DNA of 59,204 nt, taken from an uncultured Phocaeicola sp. Lineage in GTDB: Bacteria > Bacteroidota > Bacteroidia > Bacteroidales > Bacteroidaceae. Positions 9,806 through 19,656 of this stretch are shown here, piece after piece. Position numbers and translations under genes: made by a program. Under the pieces are notes generated by a model. The model did no database searches and was not told the origin of the DNA. It worked only from the letters and a program-made list of their open reading frames with translations. Position 1 is the first letter of the stretch. Each line of letters opens with the position of its first letter. Location of the stretch: contig CAUBDX010000018.1 in the NCBI GenBank assembly GCA_958434805.1, positions 1-59,204 on the forward strand, in the 5' to 3' direction.

Positions 9806-9835
9806 CAAAAGTAATAATTAAAAAGCAATCACAAA
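9806..9835 (-). promoter_or_regulatory. Promoter of the glycogen operon
   Basis: On the minus strand the -7 box TACTTTTG (9806-9813) matches TAnnTTTG, and a TTTG lies at 9832-9835 with an 18-bp spacer, slightly short of the usual 19-21. The start codon of the debranching enzyme is about 50 bases downstream. Confidence 0.55.
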
Positions 9836-10044
9836 ACGAAAAAAGTGTTTTTTTAATAAAACCGGAAAAGAAAATTGCAGATAAAACTAAATTTATGCCA
9901 AACAACACAATATTTCCGGATTTGCACACCAAGAAATGCACCTTCACAGCCTTGGATGTCTCTCTGTATGCCGCATTGCCGCTTTCTTTTTTTGTTTCAG
10001 ACTTTGGTTGCTTTTCTTTCCGGCGGAAGTGAGAAACAAAAAAA
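9836..10044. other. Intergenic gap, nothing seen
   Basis: This AT-rich stretch lies between the glycogen promoter and the serS terminator. I see no ORF with family resemblance, no RNA structure and no repeat in it. Confidence 0.5.
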
Positions 10045-10069
10045 GAGGACCAGCTTACAGGCTGTCCTC
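10045..10069 (-). terminator. Terminator of serS (bidirectional shape)
   Basis: The stem GAGGAC(C)AGC (10045-10054) pairs with GCTGTCCTC (10061-10069) with one bulged C. On the minus strand it is followed by seven T (10044-10038). A T run also follows on the plus strand. It lies just after the serS stop. Confidence 0.85.
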
Positions 10070-10091
10070 CTTTTTATAAATGTAAATTTTT

Positions 10092-11366
10092 TTAGTCTAT
10101 CATTTCAAAGCCGCAATATGGAATCAATGCTTTAGGAATGCGGATTCCTTCAGGAGTCTGGTTGTTCTCAAGCAATGCTGCCACAATACGAGGTAATGCC
10201 AAAGCCGAACCGTTTAATGTATGACACAACTCGGTTTTCTTTTCTGCCGAACGATAGCGGCATTTCAATCGATTGGCCTGATAGGTATCGAAATTTGATA
10301 CTGAACTAACTTCCAGCCAGCGTTTCTGAGCTTCTGAATAAACTTCGAAGTCAAAACAGAGCGCTGCAGTAAAACTCATGTCACCTCCACACAGACGAAG
10401 GATGCGGTAAGGAAGTTCCAGCTTCTTCAGCAAGCCTTCTACATGATCAAGCATTTCCTGGTGTGACTGCTTAGAGTGTTCAGGTTTGTCAATGCGCACC
10501 AGTTCTACTTTTGAGAATTCATGCAGACGGTTCAAGCCGCGCACGTCTTTTCCGTAAGATCCGGCTTCACGGCGGAAGCACTGTGTATAAGCACAGTTCT
10601 TGATAGGAAGCTGTTTTTCGTCCAGAATCACGTCACGGTAAATGTTTGTAACAGGAACCTCGGCTGTAGGAATCAAGTAAAGATCATCTAAGTTACAATG
10701 ATACATCTGACCTTCTTTATCGGGCAACTGACCTGTTCCGTATCCGGAAGCTGCATTTACCACAGTAGGAGGCATGATTTCTTCATAACCAGCTGCACGT
10801 GCTTCATCCAAGAAGAAGTTAATCAAGGCGCGCTGCAGGCGGGCTCCTTTACCTTTATATACAGGGAATCCTGCACCGGTAATCTTCACGCCGAGGTCAA
10901 AGTCAATCAAATCATACTTCTTAGCCAGTTCCCAGTGAGGCAGTGCGTCTTTCGGAAGTTCAGTTTCCATACCACCCATCTTTTCTACCACATTGTCTTC
11001 GGCTCCGGTACCTTCGGGTACGCTTTCGTAAGGAACGTTGGGAATGGTGTAAAGCAAGTTCTGCATATCTTCGGCTGCCTGATCCATTTCAGTCTGAAGT
11101 GTTTTGCTTACTTCCTTGATTTCAGCTACACGGGCTTTTGCCGACTCTGCTTCATTTTTCTTGCCTTCTTTCATCAAAGCACCAATCGTCTTTGAAGTCG
11201 AGTTGATTTCTGCAAGGTTTTTATCTAATTGGTTTTGCGCATTACGTCTTTTGTCATTCAGCTCAAGCACTTGTGCTATGGTTTCTTTTGCATTGGCAAA
11301 GTGCTTTTTCTCCAGTCCACGAATTACCTTATCGGTATCTTCTGTAATTTGTTTAATAGTAAGCAT
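10092..11366 (-). CDS. serS: Seryl-tRNA synthetase
   Basis: 424 residues, the normal length for the class II enzyme that charges tRNA-Ser. The N-terminus is the long antiparallel coiled coil that grips the tRNA variable arm (about 27-105, rich in E, K, Q). The catalytic domain shows motif 2 (CFRREAGSYGKDVRGLNRLHEF) split over residues about 259-281 and motif 3 (GSALALPRIVAALLENNQ) near the end. It has its own -7 box about 33 bases upstream and its own terminator, so it is probably monocistronic. Nothing is unusual. Confidence 0.97.
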   Translation of the reverse strand: MLTIKQITEDTDKVIRGLEKKHFANAKETIAQVLELNDKRRNAQNQLDKNLAEINSTSKTIGALMKEGKKNEAESAKARVAEIKEVSKTLQTEMDQAAEDMQNLLYTIPNVPYESVPEGTGAEDNVVEKMGGMETELPKDALPHWELAKKYDLIDFDLGVKITGAGFPVYKGKGARLQRALINFFLDEARAAGYEEIMPPTVVNAASGYGTGQLPDKEGQMYHCNLDDLYLIPTAEVPVTNIYRDVILDEKQLPIKNCAYTQCFRREAGSYGKDVRGLNRLHEFSKVELVRIDKPEHSKQSHQEMLDHVEGLLKKLELPYRILRLCGGDMSFTAALCFDFEVYSEAQKRWLEVSSVSNFDTYQANRLKCRYRSAEKKTELCHTLNGSALALPRIVAALLENNQTPEGIRIPKALIPYCGFEMID

Positions 11367-11398
11367 ATCTTTAACGTTTTGTTCTCTGTTTCGTGATG

Positions 11399-11406
11399 CA
11401 AAGATA
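11399..11406 (-). promoter_or_regulatory. -7 box of serS
   Basis: TATCTTTG on the minus strand matches TAnnTTTG exactly, 33 bases before the serS ATG. I see no clear TTTG at the -33 position. Confidence 0.5.
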
Positions 11407-11529
11407 TATTTTTTTGTTGAGAATGAGGGTGAGGCTGTTTTAATTTTTCCAATAAAGTGCAGTTGGCAAGGTTATCGGAGGTTATCAGACGGTCAAATCC
11501 GGCAAAAAAGCCGTTGTTTAGCCCGTGTG

Positions 11530-12726
11530 TCAAAAAACAGGCAGCGTATACACCAGTCCCAGTGAGATTCGCTGGCTGTTATGACTTTCGGCTCCCCAAG
11601 TGCGTCCCAGTTCTGTCAGATGAACATTTTTATACAACAGATGCAAGTAAACCAGCAGTTCGCTGTTCTTCATCGGATAATATTCGGCACACAACTGGGC
11701 GTTCCATACCCGGCGGTAATTTCCGGCAGCAAACTCTCCTGCCGATTTATATACATTTCCTATCTCGTACACGCCTTTTGCGTAAAGATTCAGATGAGGG
11801 GTAATGCGATAATCCAAGTTGCCGATTACGGTAAAATAATCCACATGCTGAACGGTTACAGGACCTCCTTCCCTACCTGTGGTAAGTCCGCTGACCAGCC
11901 CCTTGGCATCGAGTCCTTCACGCGAATACATAAAGTCAATGTATCCCAGAAACGGTTTTTTGTCCCACACATGACCGCAGGTAAAATAAAACACGTTTTT
12001 CCCCTTTGCCAGCTGTCCGTATGACAGTGAGTAGCGTAACTGCATGGCACGGTCAGCAAAATATCCGTCCCAGTTTACCGTACCCATAACCGGCACTTTG
12101 GCCTTTTCTACCTGCTCGGGCAGTCCATACATGAACTGTTCATCGGCTGAGCCGTTCCGGTTATTGGTAAGCTGGAAGTTAAACTCCTGATTGGGATTTA
12201 ATGTATAAGCCACATTCAGTCCGGCTTGATAGCATGGAGTCATTTCATTAAACTCTGAATAATGACGTACCTTGATGGCGTTCACCCAGTTTTCATAACC
12301 GCTGAACTGAACAGCCTGCTTTCCTGCTGTCAGCTTAAAATGATCATTCAGCTTCCAGCCCACCATGGCCAGTTCGATTGAACCCGACAGGTTATCAAGC
12401 GGGATATTCGGGGTGGTATATTGATTGAGCGACTGACGGTAGTGATAAGAAAACTTATCGTGAAAGGCTCCCAGTATCTCCAGACGGATACGGTGTACCT
12501 TAAATGCGGCTTCATCTAAACTGCCGTCGGTAAACGAGGCATCGAGTGCTGAACAAAACTGGATATTCATGTTTGCCCAATCTACTCTGCGCTTTCCTCC
12601 GGAGAGCTTTTCCAGCAGGGTTGACTCTTCCGGAGAGATTAATGCTTCACTTTGTGCCAAAACAAAATCACCTGCCACACATAAGAACAAGCAGGTTAGC
12701 ATCAGTTTTTTCATGAGATTTTTCAT
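11530..12726 (-). CDS. Phosphate-selective-type porin (Porin_O_P-like)
   Basis: A 398-residue outer-membrane barrel. I place the start at ATG 12726 (MKNLMKKLMLTCLFLCVAG), because this gives a clean signal peptide ending before QSEALISP and a weak -7-like box (TATCCTTG, 12769-12776) overlaps the upstream ATG at 12771. The mature part alternates polar and hydrophobic residues in strands, with many Tyr/Trp at strand ends (KVHRIRLEILGAFHDKFSYHYRQSL, split) and ends in aromatic F (LVYTLPVF). This fits the OprO/OprP-like family of Bacteroidetes. Family members include phosphate or polyphosphate channels, but substrate choice is not readable here. It is not obviously in an operon. Confidence 0.8.
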   Translation of the reverse strand: MKNLMKKLMLTCLFLCVAGDFVLAQSEALISPEESTLLEKLSGGKRRVDWANMNIQFCSALDASFTDGSLDEAAFKVHRIRLEILGAFHDKFSYHYRQSLNQYTTPNIPLDNLSGSIELAMVGWKLNDHFKLTAGKQAVQFSGYENWVNAIKVRHYSEFNEMTPCYQAGLNVAYTLNPNQEFNFQLTNNRNGSADEQFMYGLPEQVEKAKVPVMGTVNWDGYFADRAMQLRYSLSYGQLAKGKNVFYFTCGHVWDKKPFLGYIDFMYSREGLDAKGLVSGLTTGREGGPVTVQHVDYFTVIGNLDYRITPHLNLYAKGVYEIGNVYKSAGEFAAGNYRRVWNAQLCAEYYPMKNSELLVYLHLLYKNVHLTELGRTWGAESHNSQRISLGLVYTLPVF

Positions 12727-12828
12727 TGAGTACCTATGTGTTTGAAAATTGATAAAAATCCTTTCCTGCAAGGATATGGACTGTTATTCGATTTATGGTT
12801 AATGACTTGAGTTTCGCCGATTTGCTTT

Positions 12829-12908
12829 CAAGGTGACAAGACAGCAAGGCACCGAAATGTCCGGTTACTTGTATACATAGAGAAAAAACTTTTTAAACCT
12901 CGTCAACT
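12829..12908 (+). repeat. Composite dispersed repeat, copy A
   Basis: Three blocks recur in the same order and orientation at 43496-43567. The first is CAAGGTGACAAGACAGCAAG at 12829-12848 (18 of 20 match), the second is GGCACCGAAATGTCCGGT at 12848-12865 (15 of 18), and the third is AAACCTCGTCAACT at 12895-12908 (14 of 14). The spacers differ. A partly complementary run (GTCAACTTGTCACCTGAAGC, then CTTGCC) follows, so copy A could also fold on itself. Confidence 0.65.
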
Positions 12909-12967
12909 TGTCACCTGAAGCCTTGCCAACCAACAAGTTGGGCACTTGCGAAACTTGAATTATAAAA

Positions 12968-13030
12968 GCCTGTCTAAATTTTTTCCGGTGAGCAAGTTTA
13001 CAGGGCTTGGACGGTAAAATTTAAACAGGC
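12968..13030 (-). terminator. Terminator of the miaA-lipid kinase-kdsA operon
   Basis: A 15-bp stem with one mismatch (12968-12982 with 13016-13030) is followed on the minus strand by TTTTATAATT. It lies about 35 bases after the kdsA stop. Confidence 0.7.
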
Positions 13031-13065
13031 TCTCAATACATCAAGATGCACCGGCACCGTGATGT

Positions 13066-13872
13066 TTATTTCAGACTCTGACGGATGCGGACCAACTTGA
13101 CCAGCAGTTCTTCCAGCAAATCGAGCTTCAGCATATTGGCTCCGTCACTTTTAGCCACCGACGGGTCTTCATGGGTTTCCATGAACAGTCCGTCTACTCC
13201 GACAGCCACACCTGCCTTGGCTACTGTTTCAATCAGTTGTGGCATTCCACCGGTTACACCCGAGGTTTGATTGGGTTGCTGTAAAGAATGAGTTACATCT
13301 AAGATTACAGGAAAGCCGAACGATTGCATTTCGGGAATACCACGGTAATCAACCACCAGATCCTGATAGCCAAAGGTGGTTCCTCTTTCGGTCAGCATCA
13401 CCTGATTATTTCCTGCTTCTACCACCTTATCGGCTGCAAAGCGCATCGCTCCCGGAGAAAGGAACTGTCCTTTCTTGATATTCACCATCTTTCCGGTCTG
13501 TGCTGCCGCTACCAGCAAATCGGTCTGCCGGCACAGGAATGCAGGAATCTGCAGCATATCTACGTATTCGGCTGCCATAGCTGCTTCACCTGCCGTATGG
13601 ATATCCGTCACCACAGGCACTCCAAACGTATCACGCACTTTGGCCAATATACGCAAGGCTTTTTCGTCGCCAATGCCGGTAAACGAGTCTAGCCGCGAAC
13701 GGTTTGCTTTCCGATATGAGCCCTTAAAAACATAAGGGATATGCAATTTATCTGTAATCTTCACCACACGTTCCGCAATGCGGAGTGCCATCTCCTCGCC
13801 CTCGATTACACAAGGACCAGCCAGCAGGAAGAAGTTATCTCCCTGCTTCAAATCTGCAACAGTATGTATCAT
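13066..13872 (-). CDS. kdsA: 3-deoxy-8-phosphooctulonate (Kdo-8-P) synthase
   Basis: A 268-residue TIM-barrel enzyme that condenses phosphoenolpyruvate with arabinose-5-phosphate to make Kdo-8-phosphate for the inner core of lipopolysaccharide. The N-terminal motif LAGPCVIEG and KGSYRKANRS (substrate loop) are diagnostic. A Cys (C21) stands where the metal-independent E. coli enzyme has Asn, so this should be the metal-dependent class. It is the last of three tightly packed genes (2-base gap to the lipid kinase), followed by a terminator. Confidence 0.96.
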   Translation of the reverse strand: MIHTVADLKQGDNFFLLAGPCVIEGEEMALRIAERVVKITDKLHIPYVFKGSYRKANRSRLDSFTGIGDEKALRILAKVRDTFGVPVVTDIHTAGEAAMAAEYVDMLQIPAFLCRQTDLLVAAAQTGKMVNIKKGQFLSPGAMRFAADKVVEAGNNQVMLTERGTTFGYQDLVVDYRGIPEMQSFGFPVILDVTHSLQQPNQTSGVTGGMPQLIETVAKAGVAVGVDGLFMETHEDPSVAKSDGANMLKLDLLEELLVKLVRIRQSLK

Positions 13873-13874
13873 AA

Positions 13875-14807
13875 TTATTTGGGTATTATCAAGGTCAATG
13901 CTTCTTGAGCAATCGTAATATCAATGGGGAAATGCCGGTCTAACCATAAACGTCCGTCAAGGCTCACCTCTGCATTTTGCGCTCTCAGTATCTTCACATG
14001 GCGTGTACGGTAAGGCTTCACTGTTTTATGATTCAACAACCGCCCTTGCTGTAACATCCACAAACCGGATATCAGCTGACGGAGTTCAGGACGATAGATA
14101 ACTGAAACATCCAGCCACCCATTGTAAGGAACCGCACTCGGAGTCAATCCATATCCATAGGCACTTCCTATACCCACCGCCATGATGCGTCCGCGGATAT
14201 GTTCGTCGTTTACCTTGAGGTGCATACGATGTAATTTCCGCTCAAACGCAACCAGAAAAAGCGAAGAGAGATAGGAAATCATAGGGATTCCCCAAAATCG
14301 ACGGGTTTCATTGGTGATGCGCACGATGCGGGCTCCCAGTCCCATATATACCGCATTCAGGAAATATCGGGTTTTATGGACTTCACCGTCATAATAGCTA
14401 AACACGCCCACGTCTACTTTACGCAGGCGGCGGTTAATCAGCACATCGACAGCCCCTTTATAATCGCCCGAATCCAGTCCCCAGTATTTGGCAAAGTCGT
14501 TTCCGATGCCATTGGGAATGATGCCGAAAGCGATTTCATGCTTATCTTCCACCTCTGCATTCATGATGCCGTTTACCGCATCATTGATGGCTCCGTCGCC
14601 TCCCACCACAACGATTGTACGGTATCCATTATTAGCCAGTGTCCGTGCCAGACGCTCCACCGACCCAAATCCTTCCGACTGGACATAATCAAACTTCACT
14701 CCGCGAGATTCCATGTAGTTGCGGATTTCAGTCCAACGCTTCTGAGCCTTCCGGCTCCCGGCTTTCGGGTTGTAAATCACCCCCCATCTGTTAGGTTCTA
14801 CCGCCAT
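13875..14807 (-). CDS. Diacylglycerol-kinase-family lipid kinase (YegS/LCB5 type)
   Basis: 310 residues with the catalytic domain of lipid kinases: an N-terminal strand VIYNPKAGSRKAQKRW, the nucleotide-binding loop VVGGDGAINDAVNGI (about 62-78) and GIIPNGIGNDFAKYWGL. The usual GGDGT is GGDGA here, a mild change. It probably phosphorylates diacylglycerol or a sphingoid/ceramide-type lipid; Bacteroides make sphingolipids, but the substrate cannot be told from sequence. It is packed between miaA and kdsA with 2-base gaps, so co-transcription with an LPS-core gene is expected. Confidence 0.9.
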   Translation of the reverse strand: MAVEPNRWGVIYNPKAGSRKAQKRWTEIRNYMESRGVKFDYVQSEGFGSVERLARTLANNGYRTIVVVGGDGAINDAVNGIMNAEVEDKHEIAFGIIPNGIGNDFAKYWGLDSGDYKGAVDVLINRRLRKVDVGVFSYYDGEVHKTRYFLNAVYMGLGARIVRITNETRRFWGIPMISYLSSLFLVAFERKLHRMHLKVNDEHIRGRIMAVGIGSAYGYGLTPSAVPYNGWLDVSVIYRPELRQLISGLWMLQQGRLLNHKTVKPYRTRHVKILRAQNAEVSLDGRLWLDRHFPIDITIAQEALTLIIPK

Positions 14808-14809
14808 AC

Positions 14810-15730
14810 TTATTCTTTCATTTTAAAGAGTTCCATAATTTTCCCCACCTTTTCTTCCATAGGCAGCGAAGCATCAATCCAATGAATGGTAAATCCCCTG
14901 CGTTCCATTCCCCGGAACCACGTCATCTGACGTTTGGCAAACTGATGAATGGCTATTTCAAGCTGACTGAACATTTCTTCGTATGTCAGCTTTCCGGTAA
15001 CATAGAGCGTGAGATATTTATACTCCAGTCCATAATAAATCAGATCATCGGGGGCAACACCGCTGTTAATCAGATTTCTCACTTCATCTACCATTCCGTC
15101 GTCCAAGCGTTGCTTCAGGCGAAGTGATATTTTCTTGCGGCGCAGGTCCCGGTCAATATCTACACCTATAATCAGACTGTTTATTTCGGGAAACGTACGT
15201 GCCTCCACCTCTTGTGTAAGATAATATTCTTCGATTTCAATGGCACGTATGGCCCGCTTCACCGTATCTACATCGGTGGAGTTATGTAATTTCTTGTAAG
15301 TAGCCAGCAAAGCAGTCAGTTCATCCAATGATTTATCTGCCAGACGGGCTCTGAGTTCCGGATTTTCAGGAACAGGAATCAGCCGGTATCCTTTCAGCAC
15401 CGATTCCAGATACATTCCCGTACCTCCGCACAATATGGGGAGCAGTCCCCTGTGCTTCATGTCCTGATAAGCCGTAAGGAAATCTCTCTGAAACTCAAAA
15501 ACATTATACTTATATCCCGGCTCGGCAATATCAATCAGATGATAGGGCACATGATAATCGTCCACGGTATAATCGGCCAAGTCTTTTCCCGTACCCAGAT
15601 CCATCCGGCGGTAAATCTGCCGGCTGTCTCCGCTGATGATTTCTGTTTGCAAACGGGCAGCCAATACCGCCGCCAGAGAAGTTTTTCCCGAAGCCGTGGG
15701 TCCAAGTATCGTTATCAGGTCATATTTCAT
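14810..15730 (-). CDS. miaA: tRNA dimethylallyltransferase
   Basis: I start it at ATG 15730 (MKYDLITILGPTASGKT), giving 306 residues, the usual length. The 33-codon upstream extension would run through a -7 box at 15755-15762. The P-loop GPTASGKT is at 10-17, followed by SGDSRQIYRRMDLGTGKD, which contacts the dimethylallyl-acceptor substrate. The enzyme prenylates A37 of tRNAs reading codons that begin with U. It leads the operon with the lipid kinase and kdsA. Confidence 0.95.
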   Translation of the reverse strand: MKYDLITILGPTASGKTSLAAVLAARLQTEIISGDSRQIYRRMDLGTGKDLADYTVDDYHVPYHLIDIAEPGYKYNVFEFQRDFLTAYQDMKHRGLLPILCGGTGMYLESVLKGYRLIPVPENPELRARLADKSLDELTALLATYKKLHNSTDVDTVKRAIRAIEIEEYYLTQEVEARTFPEINSLIIGVDIDRDLRRKKISLRLKQRLDDGMVDEVRNLINSGVAPDDLIYYGLEYKYLTLYVTGKLTYEEMFSQLEIAIHQFAKRQMTWFRGMERRGFTIHWIDASLPMEEKVGKIMELFKMKE

Positions 15731-15754
15731 AAGCTTATACTGAATGTTCTGACA

Positions 15755-15762
15755 CAAAGATA
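15755..15762 (-). promoter_or_regulatory. -7 box of the miaA operon
   Basis: TATCTTTG on the minus strand, about 25 bases before the chosen miaA start, matches TAnnTTTG. No good -33 box is seen. Confidence 0.5.
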
Positions 15763-15821
15763 GCTTTTTTCTGCACATCAGAAGCCGACATTTCCTAAAA
15801 ATCCCCTTTAAAGGCATAAAA

Positions 15822-15851
15822 AAAGCCATCCGGGAGAACCGGACGGCTTTT
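15822..15851 (-). terminator. Terminator of gapA
   Basis: AAAGCC(A)TCCGG (15822-15832) pairs with CCGGA(C)GGCTTT around a GAGAA loop, and the minus strand continues into a long T run at 15824-15818. It lies about 20 bases after the gapA stop. Confidence 0.85.
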
Positions 15852-15872
15852 ATATAGGTTTATGTTAACTGA

Positions 15873-16889
<1,017 letters not shown>

Positions 16890-16944
16890 TTAAATTTAAT
16901 GGTTTTATAATTAATTTATAAACACTTGCGTTCATGTCATTCAC

Positions 16945-16960
16945 AACCCCCGTTGGGGTT
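16945..16960 (-). other. Hairpin in the gapA leader
   Basis: AACCCC and GGGGTT form a 6-bp stem around a CGTT-containing loop, about 20 bases into the expected gapA transcript. It could stabilise this abundant mRNA at its 5' end. This is inference only. Confidence 0.45.
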
Positions 16961-16977
16961 TCTTCTGAATTGCGATG

Positions 16978-16985
16978 CAAAAATA
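16978..16985 (-). promoter_or_regulatory. -7 box of gapA
   Basis: TATTTTTG on the minus strand matches TAnnTTTG about 95 bases upstream of the gapA ATG. The -33 region is only TTCC-like. Confidence 0.5.
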
Positions 16986-17067
16986 AGGATTTCTTTTGAA
17001 TATAAGGAAAGAAGTAGGATAATTTTTTATAAAAAAGTGAATCAGCCGGGGGCTGTCTATGCAAAAA

Positions 17068-17097
17068 CAGAGGATTGAAGTTGTTTTCAATCCTCTG
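17068..17097 (-). terminator. Terminator of the tRNA-Arg pair
   Basis: A perfect 12-bp stem (17068-17079 with 17086-17097) is followed on the minus strand by GTTTTTGC. It ends the transcript six bases after the second tRNA. Confidence 0.85.
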
Positions 17098-17103
17098 CCT
17101 CTG

Positions 17104-17177
<74 letters not shown>

Positions 17178-17203
17178 ATCCTTTGTAAATTGTAAAGCTT
17201 TTG

Positions 17204-17277
<74 letters not shown>

Positions 17278-17295
17278 ATCCTTAATTTTGCGGTG

Positions 17296-17327
17296 CAAAG
17301 GTATCACTTTCTTTTGGATTATACAAA
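17296..17327 (-). promoter_or_regulatory. Promoter of the tRNA-Arg pair
   Basis: -33 TTTG (17324-17327), a 20-bp spacer and -7 TACCTTTG (17296-17303) on the minus strand. Both boxes and the spacing fit the Bacteroidetes vegetative promoter, about 19 bases before the first tRNA. Confidence 0.8.
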
Positions 17328-17385
17328 TTTATAGGATTCTTTTTTTATTGACAACCGTAAGAAAATCACCCTGCCGGTAACAGAA

Positions 17386-17439
17386 AGAGACGCTAAGCAG
17401 CAGATTATGTGGCTCTCACATCCTGCGCACAGCGTCTCT
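17386..17439 (-). terminator. Probable terminator of the Dcp-type peptidase gene
   Basis: A perfect 9-bp stem (AGAGACGCT at 17386-17394 with AGCGTCTCT at 17431-17439) around a 36-base loop, followed on the minus strand by a pyrimidine-rich TTCTG rather than a strong T run. It lies about 65 bases after the stop. Confidence 0.5.
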
Positions 17440-17502
17440 TATGGAATTCTTTCACGAGGCATCACACCGGCATTTTCTGAAACCGACTTCCTCTTTCCTC
17501 CG

Positions 17503-19617
17503 TTATTTCAGTCCTCTGTTATCAAGCAGCGGATCAATGCTCGGCTTGCGGCCGCGGAAGTTTTCATACATTACCATACCTTCATCAATTCCTCCCGGAG
17601 CCAGCACATAGGTACGGAATTTGGCAGCTACCTCTTTATTAAACAGGTCGCCCGATTCCTTGAAGGCTTCAAAAGCGTCGCAATCGAGTACTTCTGCCCA
17701 GATATAGCTGTAATAGCCTGCTGTATAGCCTCCCTCCATGGTGTGTGAGAAATAGGTAGAGCGATAGCGGGGCGGTATCTGACGAAGCAGCTTGCGGTCT
17801 CCCATCACCTTCGCTTCAAATTTCTCTATATCCAGATCGGCTGGCATTTCTTTCAGTACATGATAGTCCATATCAAGCAAAGATGCAGCCAAGTATTCTA
17901 CAGTAGCAAATCCCTGTCCGTATTTTCCGCTCTTCACAACTTTCTCAACCAAGCTCTGCGGCATCACTTCGCCTGTGGCGTAATGTTTCGCGTACACCTT
18001 CAGCACTTCCGGTTCGAAAGTCCAATGCTCCATAATCTGAGAAGGCAATTCAACGAAGTCACGGGGAACACCCGATACACCATAATAATGTACATCGGCA
18101 AAGAGCGCATTCAGTGCGTGACCGAATTCATGGAATACCGTGCGAGCCTCATCTGCACTCAGCAAAGCAGGCTGACCTTCTACCGGCTTACTGAAATTGA
18201 ATACGGTAGTTACCACCGGAGCCACGCGCTTGCCGTCTTTATAAATCTGGTCGCGGTATCCGCCGCACCAAGCACCCCCACTCTTTTCCGGACGGGTAAA
18301 GAAGTCCATATACAGCACACCCAGAGAGGTTCCGTCTTGTTCCTTACACTCGAACACCTGTGCGTCGGGATCAGGTAGCGGCATATCTTTCAGCTCGGTA
18401 AAGGTAATTCCATATAATTTATTCGCCACATAAAAGGCACCTTCACGCACGTGATTCAACTCCAGATATGGACGTACTTCATTTTCATCGAAATAGAATT
18501 TTGCCTTTTTAGCCTTTTCAAAATAATAACGCCAATCCCAGCCTTCCACTTCAAAGTTTCCGCCTTCCTTTTTCACTTCGGCACGGATATCAGCCAATTC
18601 ATCTTGAGCTTTCGCCAGCGCAGGTTTCCATATCTGATTCAGCAAATCGTATACATTGCCTTCGTTCTTTGCCATGTTTTCCTCCAGCACGTAAGCGGCA
18701 TAGTCTTCATAGCCCAGCAGTTTTGCCTTTTCCAGACGGGCAGCAACCAGCTTCTTGATAACCTCTTTATTATCGTTGGCATTGCCGTTGTTTCCCCGGT
18801 TGATGTAAGCTTTGAATATTTTTTCACGCAACGAACGGTTATCTGCATATTGCAGGAAAGGCATCACCGAAGGATTATGCAAGGTAAACACCCATTTTCC
18901 ATCCATACCTTCTTCATTTGCCGTAGCCGCAGCCACCGCAATCAAGCTTTCAGGCAATCCTGCCAAGTCTTCCTGCTTGTCTACCACCAGCTTAAAGGCA
19001 TTGGTTTCTTTCAGCAGATTTTGTCCGAAGGTAAGCTGCAGGGTAGCAATCTGCTCATTCAGCTTACGGAGTTTTTCCTGCTTGCCAGCTTCCAGTCCGG
19101 CACCTGAACGGATAAAGCCTTTATAGGTATTTTCAAGCAGTTTAGCCTGCTCTTTATCCAAGTTCAGTTTTTCACGCTTATCGTATACAGCCTTTACCCG
19201 TACAAACAAATCCGGATTCAGATTGATATCATCCGAATGTTTTGCCAGCAACGGATACAGTTTCTGTTCCAAAGCCTGAATCGTGTCATTGGTATTCACG
19301 CTGGCCTGCCCGCTGAAAGCATAAATCACTTTCGTAAGCAAAGCCCCGCTACGGTCGAGTGCAGCAATGGTGTTCTCAAAATCGGCTTCTTCCTTATTAT
19401 TCACAATAGCCTGAATCTCGGCTATCTGTTCTTCCATCCCTTTCAGCAAAGCAGGTTTATAATGCAACGCATGAATCTGCTCAAAAGGAGGAACTCCGAA
19501 CGGAGTGGCATACTCGGTGAAGAAAGGATTCATCAAATCCTCTCCTCCACTTTTCTTTGAAGAGCTGCAAGCTCCTAAAACAACTGCCAGCCCGGCAGCC
19601 AAAAGTGTCTTTTTCAT
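17503..19617 (-). CDS. dcp: M3-family peptidyl-dipeptidase (Dcp type), lipoprotein
   Basis: 704 residues. The N-terminus is a lipoprotein signal peptide (LAVVLGACSSSKK), so the enzyme is probably anchored in the periplasm; E. coli Dcp lacks such an anchor. The mostly helical body is typical of M3 peptidases, and the zinc site HEFGH is at 496-500 in RTVFHEFGHALNALF, with the distal Glu expected in the ELPSQIMEHW block. It removes C-terminal dipeptides from short peptides. It is monocistronic, with a -7 box 32 bases upstream. Confidence 0.94.
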   Translation of the reverse strand: MKKTLLAAGLAVVLGACSSSKKSGGEDLMNPFFTEYATPFGVPPFEQIHALHYKPALLKGMEEQIAEIQAIVNNKEEADFENTIAALDRSGALLTKVIYAFSGQASVNTNDTIQALEQKLYPLLAKHSDDINLNPDLFVRVKAVYDKREKLNLDKEQAKLLENTYKGFIRSGAGLEAGKQEKLRKLNEQIATLQLTFGQNLLKETNAFKLVVDKQEDLAGLPESLIAVAAATANEEGMDGKWVFTLHNPSVMPFLQYADNRSLREKIFKAYINRGNNGNANDNKEVIKKLVAARLEKAKLLGYEDYAAYVLEENMAKNEGNVYDLLNQIWKPALAKAQDELADIRAEVKKEGGNFEVEGWDWRYYFEKAKKAKFYFDENEVRPYLELNHVREGAFYVANKLYGITFTELKDMPLPDPDAQVFECKEQDGTSLGVLYMDFFTRPEKSGGAWCGGYRDQIYKDGKRVAPVVTTVFNFSKPVEGQPALLSADEARTVFHEFGHALNALFADVHYYGVSGVPRDFVELPSQIMEHWTFEPEVLKVYAKHYATGEVMPQSLVEKVVKSGKYGQGFATVEYLAASLLDMDYHVLKEMPADLDIEKFEAKVMGDRKLLRQIPPRYRSTYFSHTMEGGYTAGYYSYIWAEVLDCDAFEAFKESGDLFNKEVAAKFRTYVLAPGGIDEGMVMYENFRGRKPSIDPLLDNRGLK

Positions 19618-19648
19618 CGGTCTAAACTAAAATTAAGTGTTTTAACAA

Positions 19649-19656
19649 CAAAGGTA
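19649..19656 (-). promoter_or_regulatory. -7 box of the Dcp-type peptidase gene
   Basis: TACCTTTG on the minus strand matches TAnnTTTG, 32 bases before the ATG. No TTTG is seen at the -33 position. Confidence 0.5.

Larger units (their letters stand above)
12727..13065. other. Gene-free gap with dispersed repeat and terminator
   Basis: This 339-base gap holds part of the porin leader, a composite repeat (12829-12908), a stretch of CAAGTTG/ACTTG-like short repeats (12909-12955) and the kdsA terminator (12968-13030). I see no ORF worth calling. Confidence 0.6.

Noticed and set aside
15731..15829. N-terminal extension of MiaA
   Set aside because: It would cover a -7 box and adds 33 residues not seen in the family; ATG 15730 gives the normal start.
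18451..19107. 218-codon antisense ORF in the Dcp-type peptidase gene
   Set aside because: It is opposite a well-conserved M3 peptidase and has an amino-acid composition typical of antisense frames.
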